Assembly: GCA_023229785.1 (NCBI GenBank)
Contig: JALNYV010000027.1
Location: 1 to 24,993, forward strand
Origin: Candidatus Dojkabacteria bacterium
Lineage (GTDB): Bacteria; Patescibacteria; Dojkabacteria; SC72
Direction: 5' to 3'
DNA: 24,993 nt
The notes beneath the pieces are model-generated. The model worked only from the letters and a program-made list of their open reading frames with translations, was not told the DNA's origin and did not search any database. A program made the translations under genes and the position numbers. Of this stretch, positions 21,651 through 24,993 are shown one piece after another. Position 1 is the stretch's first letter, and each line of letters opens with the position of its first letter.

Positions 21651-23245
21651 ATAACAGGGAGTCTATCCCAACACCTCCAACTAAACACTCTATGCACATA
21701 ATCATTTCTATATTTACCTTCTTTAACAGTGAACCCAGACCACAGAAGGCGTTCTGATTTATCCCTCCTCACATATTCTCGTTTTGGTCTTGGAATAGAT
21801 ATTTTTAATTGTTCTGTTGAAACTACTGCTGAACAACCTATTGTTCTTACTATTTGATCAATTTCAACTTGATCATAATTTTGTTTAGCTGTTGGTCTAA
21901 CCACTATTAATTTTATATTATCACCCAAATTTGGCAACGTCCTTATATAATCTGCATATAAATTGGTATGACCTTTGTTGGTGGTGTCTGTTATCACGAA
22001 AGTATTTTGGCTAATGGGTATTGTATATATTTGATGATATCCATGATCTGGAATCCACATACTTGCAGCATGTAATCTTTTTTTGCTTGTGCTTTTAATG
22101 TATGTAGTTATAGTGGTATTCTCAATTCCTGCAGTATTAACACTTATAACATTAAATACTGGTTCCTCCATCCAAGTAAATTGTGATGCTCCTGAATAAA
22201 TACTTTGAAACGCCCTGAATATCTTACCAAACTCACCACCTTGGCCTATTGTAAATTTTTCAACCAATAACCCAACCTCCCAACTTGACACACAATCGTC
22301 AAATTGTTGTTGAATTGTTTTTTGTATCTCAGATATCGCAGTTTCAAACACAGCCACCAAATTGTCAATTGTTGTCTTGTTATAGTGGAGTGATTCCCTG
22401 GAAGCTGCTACACTAACTGCTCCAATATCCACAGCAAAATCAATTGCTGTATTTGTTAATACACTAGCCATCTTTGACAATCCATGATCTCTAAGTAGTT
22501 GACCATCTATAGGATAAGCTACCACACCTTGAACCACGTAAGGTCCTCTCATCTTAGATTCGTACTCACTATCACGAATCTTCCACGATGTCCCACACAC
22601 TGTGTGTTTTAACTCGTATGGTTTGAATGGATTGACTGTTCCACCTATTATAATAGGGGTTGGGCTATAATACATTAAGGCTCTTCTTGCTTCACTGTTA
22701 AATGAGTAGATATCCTGAGGTTTTACAGTTAATTGCACAGTAATTCCATTTGGTTCTTCTGTTTCCAGGTTAGCTAGTGTGGTAAGACTAGGAATATCTT
22801 CTTCATTCTTAAAACAAGAATAAACGCTTTTAATTCCATTATATCTGGATTCAACAATAAAATTAGAGGTATAAGCAAATGGTGATTTTGACCCTAATCC
22901 CAACTGTCCAATATAATCATTACTATTTGTTTTTGTTGATGAAAAGTACGTGGTGTATAATTTATATATTTGATCAACACTTAAGCCAGTTCCGAAATCC
23001 TTAACGTGAAATGTTGGATCGAGTGAGTTGGGGAGTTTAATTTCAATTGGGATATCAGCTTTCCCAGCTTCTATGTGAGAGTCCAAAGCGTTGCAACTCA
23101 ACTCCCGAATTATTGCAAGTATTTTATTTGAATATAATGAACTGCTCAAAATATTAAACGATTGGGCAGTTGCCTCAATTGAAAATTGAACCTCCTCTCC
23201 GATATTTGTGCGAGTAACTTCTGATTTTTGTTCTATAATTTTCAC
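21647..23245 (-). CDS. rIIA: RIIA-like protein (GHKL ATPase N-terminal part)
   Basis: A 532-residue protein. The N-terminal GHKL (HSP90/MutL-type) ATP site is intact: N-box RELSCNALDS (47-56), G1 DFGTGLS (83-89) and G2 GQLGLGSKSP (113-122). The rest continues as in T4-type RIIA. Together with RIIB it protects infection against exclusion systems. It is shorter than T4 RIIA because the C-terminal part is in the next ORF. ATG with a weak upstream ribosome site; its promoter is at 23280-23307. Confidence 0.92.
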   Translation of the reverse strand: MKIIEQKSEVTRTNIGEEVQFSIEATAQSFNILSSSLYSNKILAIIRELSCNALDSHIEAGKADIPIEIKLPNSLDPTFHVKDFGTGLSVDQIYKLYTTYFSSTKTNSNDYIGQLGLGSKSPFAYTSNFIVESRYNGIKSVYSCFKNEEDIPSLTTLANLETEEPNGITVQLTVKPQDIYSFNSEARRALMYYSPTPIIIGGTVNPFKPYELKHTVCGTSWKIRDSEYESKMRGPYVVQGVVAYPIDGQLLRDHGLSKMASVLTNTAIDFAVDIGAVSVAASRESLHYNKTTIDNLVAVFETAISEIQKTIQQQFDDCVSSWEVGLLVEKFTIGQGGEFGKIFRAFQSIYSGASQFTWMEEPVFNVISVNTAGIENTTITTYIKSTSKKRLHAASMWIPDHGYHQIYTIPISQNTFVITDTTNKGHTNLYADYIRTLPNLGDNIKLIVVRPTAKQNYDQVEIDQIVRTIGCSAVVSTEQLKISIPRPKREYVRRDKSERLLWSGFTVKEGKYRNDYVHRVFSWRCWDRLPVI

Positions 23246-23279
23246 TAGTGATACTCTTAGTTGTTGTTAATATTCAATT

Positions 23280-23307
23280 ATTATACAATTTTGATTGAGA
23301 ATGTAAA
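23280..23307 (-). promoter_or_regulatory. Sigma-70-like promoter, leftward
   Basis: On the minus strand: TTTACA, 16 nt, perfect TATAAT, 35 nt before the rIIA ATG. Confidence 0.75.
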
Positions 23308-23316
23308 CAGGCTTTG

Positions 23317-23505
23317 TTATACTTTCATCACCTGTGATAGAACCTCAAACAATGTGTTGCTTGCTGTTTCACCAGCCTTTACTGTTGCTCTACTAGCAAG
23401 CTCATAAAATCTATTGTATCTTTCTGTGGAGTTGAGTATAATATGTTTATCAGCAAGCCACACAGCAAGAATCAGGTTGTGTTCTTTTTTTGTACCATTA
23501 GTCAT
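23317..23505 (-). CDS. Hypothetical small protein (62 aa)
   Basis: ATG with GAGGGTTAAGAAA upstream. All-helical, basic start (MTNGTKKEHNLILAVWLADK). Not recognised. Just before the rIIA promoter. Confidence 0.6.
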   Translation of the reverse strand: MTNGTKKEHNLILAVWLADKHIILNSTERYNRFYELASRATVKAGETASNTLFEVLSQVMKV

Positions 23506-23520
23506 TTTCTTAACCCTCGA

Positions 23521-23727
23521 TTATAAATCATTGTATTCCTCAAGCAACTCTTCAACTGCTTCATCACATTCTACAGCTTCCCCATCATACCACACAGTGT
23601 ATCTATTTTTCCAAGTGTTGAAGGTAAACTTCTTTGGTTTCATATTATAAGCAACATCAGTACCTATAAGTATCTCTCTATCTAACACATCCTTACAATC
23701 TTGAACTGTGAGTATTATCTTTTTCAT
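23521..23727 (-). CDS. Hypothetical small protein (68 aa)
   Basis: Begins MKKIILTVQDCKDVLDREIL. Beta-rich centre (FTFNTWKNRYTVWYDGE) and a strongly acidic end (EAVEELLEEYNDL). Not recognised. Part of the small-gene run ahead of rIIA. Confidence 0.6.
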   Translation of the reverse strand: MKKIILTVQDCKDVLDREILIGTDVAYNMKPKKFTFNTWKNRYTVWYDGEAVECDEAVEELLEEYNDL

Positions 23728-23736
23728 TCTTATTTC

Positions 23737-23931
23737 CTATTCTGTATCATATTGGTCAACAAGTCTTTGTAATATTAACTTTGATGTTTCTAATTCTAGT
23801 ATTGCTTTCTTTGTACCATTCTGAGCAATCTGGTATAGGATATCACCTGTTACTATTGGGTTGACTATGGATAGTGCTATCAGAGCCTCATCTATAGCTT
23901 TAATCTGAAATTTGATATATGCTGTGTTCAT
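23737..23931 (-). CDS. Hypothetical small protein (64 aa)
   Basis: All-helical: MNTAYIKFQIKAIDEALIAL, then a short GD turn and ILELETSKLILQRLV. No membrane segment. Not recognised. It follows the 23943-24293 gene by 11 nt. Confidence 0.55.
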   Translation of the reverse strand: MNTAYIKFQIKAIDEALIALSIVNPIVTGDILYQIAQNGTKKAILELETSKLILQRLVDQYDTE

Positions 23932-23942
23932 GAAAACTTGTC

Positions 23943-24293
23943 CTATATTAGTTTTGCATCTTGATATGCTAATATTACTTCATTTTGATATTGTCCTCTC
24001 TCAGCTATAACCATTGTGATGCTAGCTGCTGCTATTCTTCTTCTGTGGTGAGGGATGTCTGTTTCCGTATACAACTTAAATGCTGAATATAACAAATTAA
24101 TGGAATATTCACCAAGTAAACTGCAATTTCCACCACTTGCTTGTTTTGCAAACATTGGTGGTAGTGGGTGGGATCCCAACAACAACTCTTCAAAAGCAGG
24201 TATAAATGTTCCAATATGAGAGCAAGGATAGAGATCAAATAATTGACCAATGGTATATTGTTTGGTTGTTGTTCTACCTATTATTGCACTCAT
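23943..24293 (-). CDS. Hypothetical protein (116 aa)
   Basis: ATG with AGAGAGGTGCTAAA upstream. Helix-rich, with GSHPLPPMFAKQASGGNCS in the middle and HHRRRIAAASITMVI later. Not recognised. First gene after the promoter at 24323-24351. Confidence 0.6.
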   Translation of the reverse strand: MSAIIGRTTTKQYTIGQLFDLYPCSHIGTFIPAFEELLLGSHPLPPMFAKQASGGNCSLLGEYSINLLYSAFKLYTETDIPHHRRRIAAASITMVIAERGQYQNEVILAYQDAKLI

Positions 24294-24322
24294 TTTAGCA
24301 CCTCTCTTGTTTTTAAAATCAT

Positions 24323-24351
24323 ATTATATCACAACTCAAACTAACAATCAA
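24323..24351 (-). promoter_or_regulatory. Sigma-70-like promoter, leftward
   Basis: On the minus strand: TTGATT, 17 nt, TATAAT. It heads the small-gene run ahead of rIIA and lies right after the stop of the DUF262 gene. Confidence 0.65.
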
Positions 24352-24357
24352 GTATTA

Positions 24358-24993
24358 TTATCCTTCCAATTTAGCTAATTGTTGTCTAATAGCTGAAAGA
24401 TGAGATTCATCTTGAGGTACACCAGCAGCATTAACTTGCAAGAATAGTCTAAGTTTATCAGCTTCTGTAAAATTTTTAGCATCTATTTCTACATATTGCA
24501 CCAAACGACCTTCAAACTTGTATCTATCCACCTTTGAAAGTTGGTGCCAATACAACCCATTGTATTGAAATTGGCTAGTGGTAAATCTAACCAACGTGTT
24601 TAATCTTTGCTTTCCATCTAATACATCATCATCTTCAATTGGCCATGGATATGTTAAGAATATGAATTTTCCAATATCAGAACCATTAAACACTGAATCT
24701 ATAAGTCTAACTTCATCTTCTTCAGTCCAAACATAACCGCGCTGATAAGTAGGATTAGAATTTGTACCAAAATATAAGGCTTTCGTCAGTAGTCCTTCTA
24801 TAGATGAAGTTGAGTACCTATCAAAAATCGTATTATTTTCAGGAGCGAAACTGGTTTGTTTAACATCCGCTAATAAGAACACATCATACCAAACCCAGCA
24901 GCCGATCGATGGTGTGTGTATGGGTTTACCATAGTTATTGTCTATTTTTACATAATCAACTACTACAAATTTGAGATCTTCTGAAACAAAAGC
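24358..24993 (-). CDS. DUF262-domain protein, 5' end outside the window
   Basis: The frame is open through the right edge of the window, so the start is not seen; 211 residues are visible and the GTG at 24882 is probably internal. It has PTYQRGYVWTEEDEVRLIDS and VLDGKQRLNTLVRF, the DUF262 (ParB/sulfiredoxin-like) pair of P-x-YQR-x-x-W and DG-x-QR-L-x-T-L. FLQVNAAGVPQ is the conserved late NxxG element. DUF262 is the N-terminal NTPase/nuclease half of GmrSD-type restriction enzymes, but a phage stand-alone DUF262 without the C-terminal HNH (DUF1524) part is not necessarily a nuclease. Confidence 0.85.
   Translation of the reverse strand, partial: AFVSEDLKFVVVDYVKIDNNYGKPIHTPSIGCWVWYDVFLLADVKQTSFAPENNTIFDRYSTSSIEGLLTKALYFGTNSNPTYQRGYVWTEEDEVRLIDSVFNGSDIGKFIFLTYPWPIEDDDVLDGKQRLNTLVRFTTSQFQYNGLYWHQLSKVDRYKFEGRLVQYVEIDAKNFTEADKLRLFLQVNAAGVPQDESHLSAIRQQLAKLEG

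Noticed and set aside
21630..21665. Programmed -1 frameshift site in rIIA
   Set aside because: The frame relation is right for -1, but no slippery heptamer or clear pseudoknot is visible at the junction.

Overview
The window looks like part of a large, AT-rich tailed-phage (myovirus-type) genome infecting a gammaproteobacterium, most likely an enterobacterium. The reasons are: densely packed small genes that overlap by ATGA or similar junctions; a linked rIIA and rIIB pair of T4 type; a free-standing HNH endonuclease plus the remains of a second one; many short conserved genes of unknown function; and genes copied from enterobacterial-type metabolism (PpnN-like nucleosidase, YddA/SbmA-type transporter). 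I see no tRNA, rRNA, CRISPR, integrase, insertion sequence or virion structural gene. Placement near the GAP32/121Q/RaK2-type jumbo phages is an inference from gene style, not a demonstrated match.

Layout. Positions 1-207 are a non-coding, repeat-rich stretch with a 16-bp perfect palindrome, a 13-bp-stem hairpin and a recurring AGGGTAA box. Positions 208-3910 are leftward genes. Their most striking part is a coupled cassette: a tiny membrane protein, a radical-SAM RlmN/Cfr-like methyltransferase, two more tiny membrane proteins, an XRE-type HTH protein and a protein of unknown function. Around 3940-4012 divergent promoters switch to a rightward operon (4045-9790) of small acidic and membrane proteins, an SbmA/YddA-type permease without an ATPase domain, two decayed gene remnants and a fungal-type GH5 exo-beta-1,3-glucanase.

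From 9780 to the end everything is leftward again. In transcription order (right to left) there is a DUF262 protein cut by the window edge, four small genes, RIIA (apparently in two overlapping ORFs), a conserved small gene, RIIB, and a terminator. These are followed by a candidate PD-(D/E)XK nuclease, a BCS1-like AAA ATPase, several small genes, and a metallophosphatase between two paralogous proteins. The array ends with small genes, a three-TM protein, the full-length PpnN homologue, a duplicated small-TM-domain protein and the HNH endonuclease.

Regulation. Ten sites match the bacterial sigma-70 consensus (TTGAC-type -35, 16-17 nt, TATAAT-type -10). Nine lie in front of leftward transcription units and one drives the rightward operon. 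One copy is a perfect TTGACA-17-TATAAT. This points to early or middle genes read by host RNA polymerase. Taken together the content suggests host-takeover and metabolic functions: nucleotide salvage (PpnN), translation or rRNA modification (RlmN-like), membrane transport, signalling (phosphatase) and exclusion or anti-defence (rII). These roles rest on homology, not on experiment.
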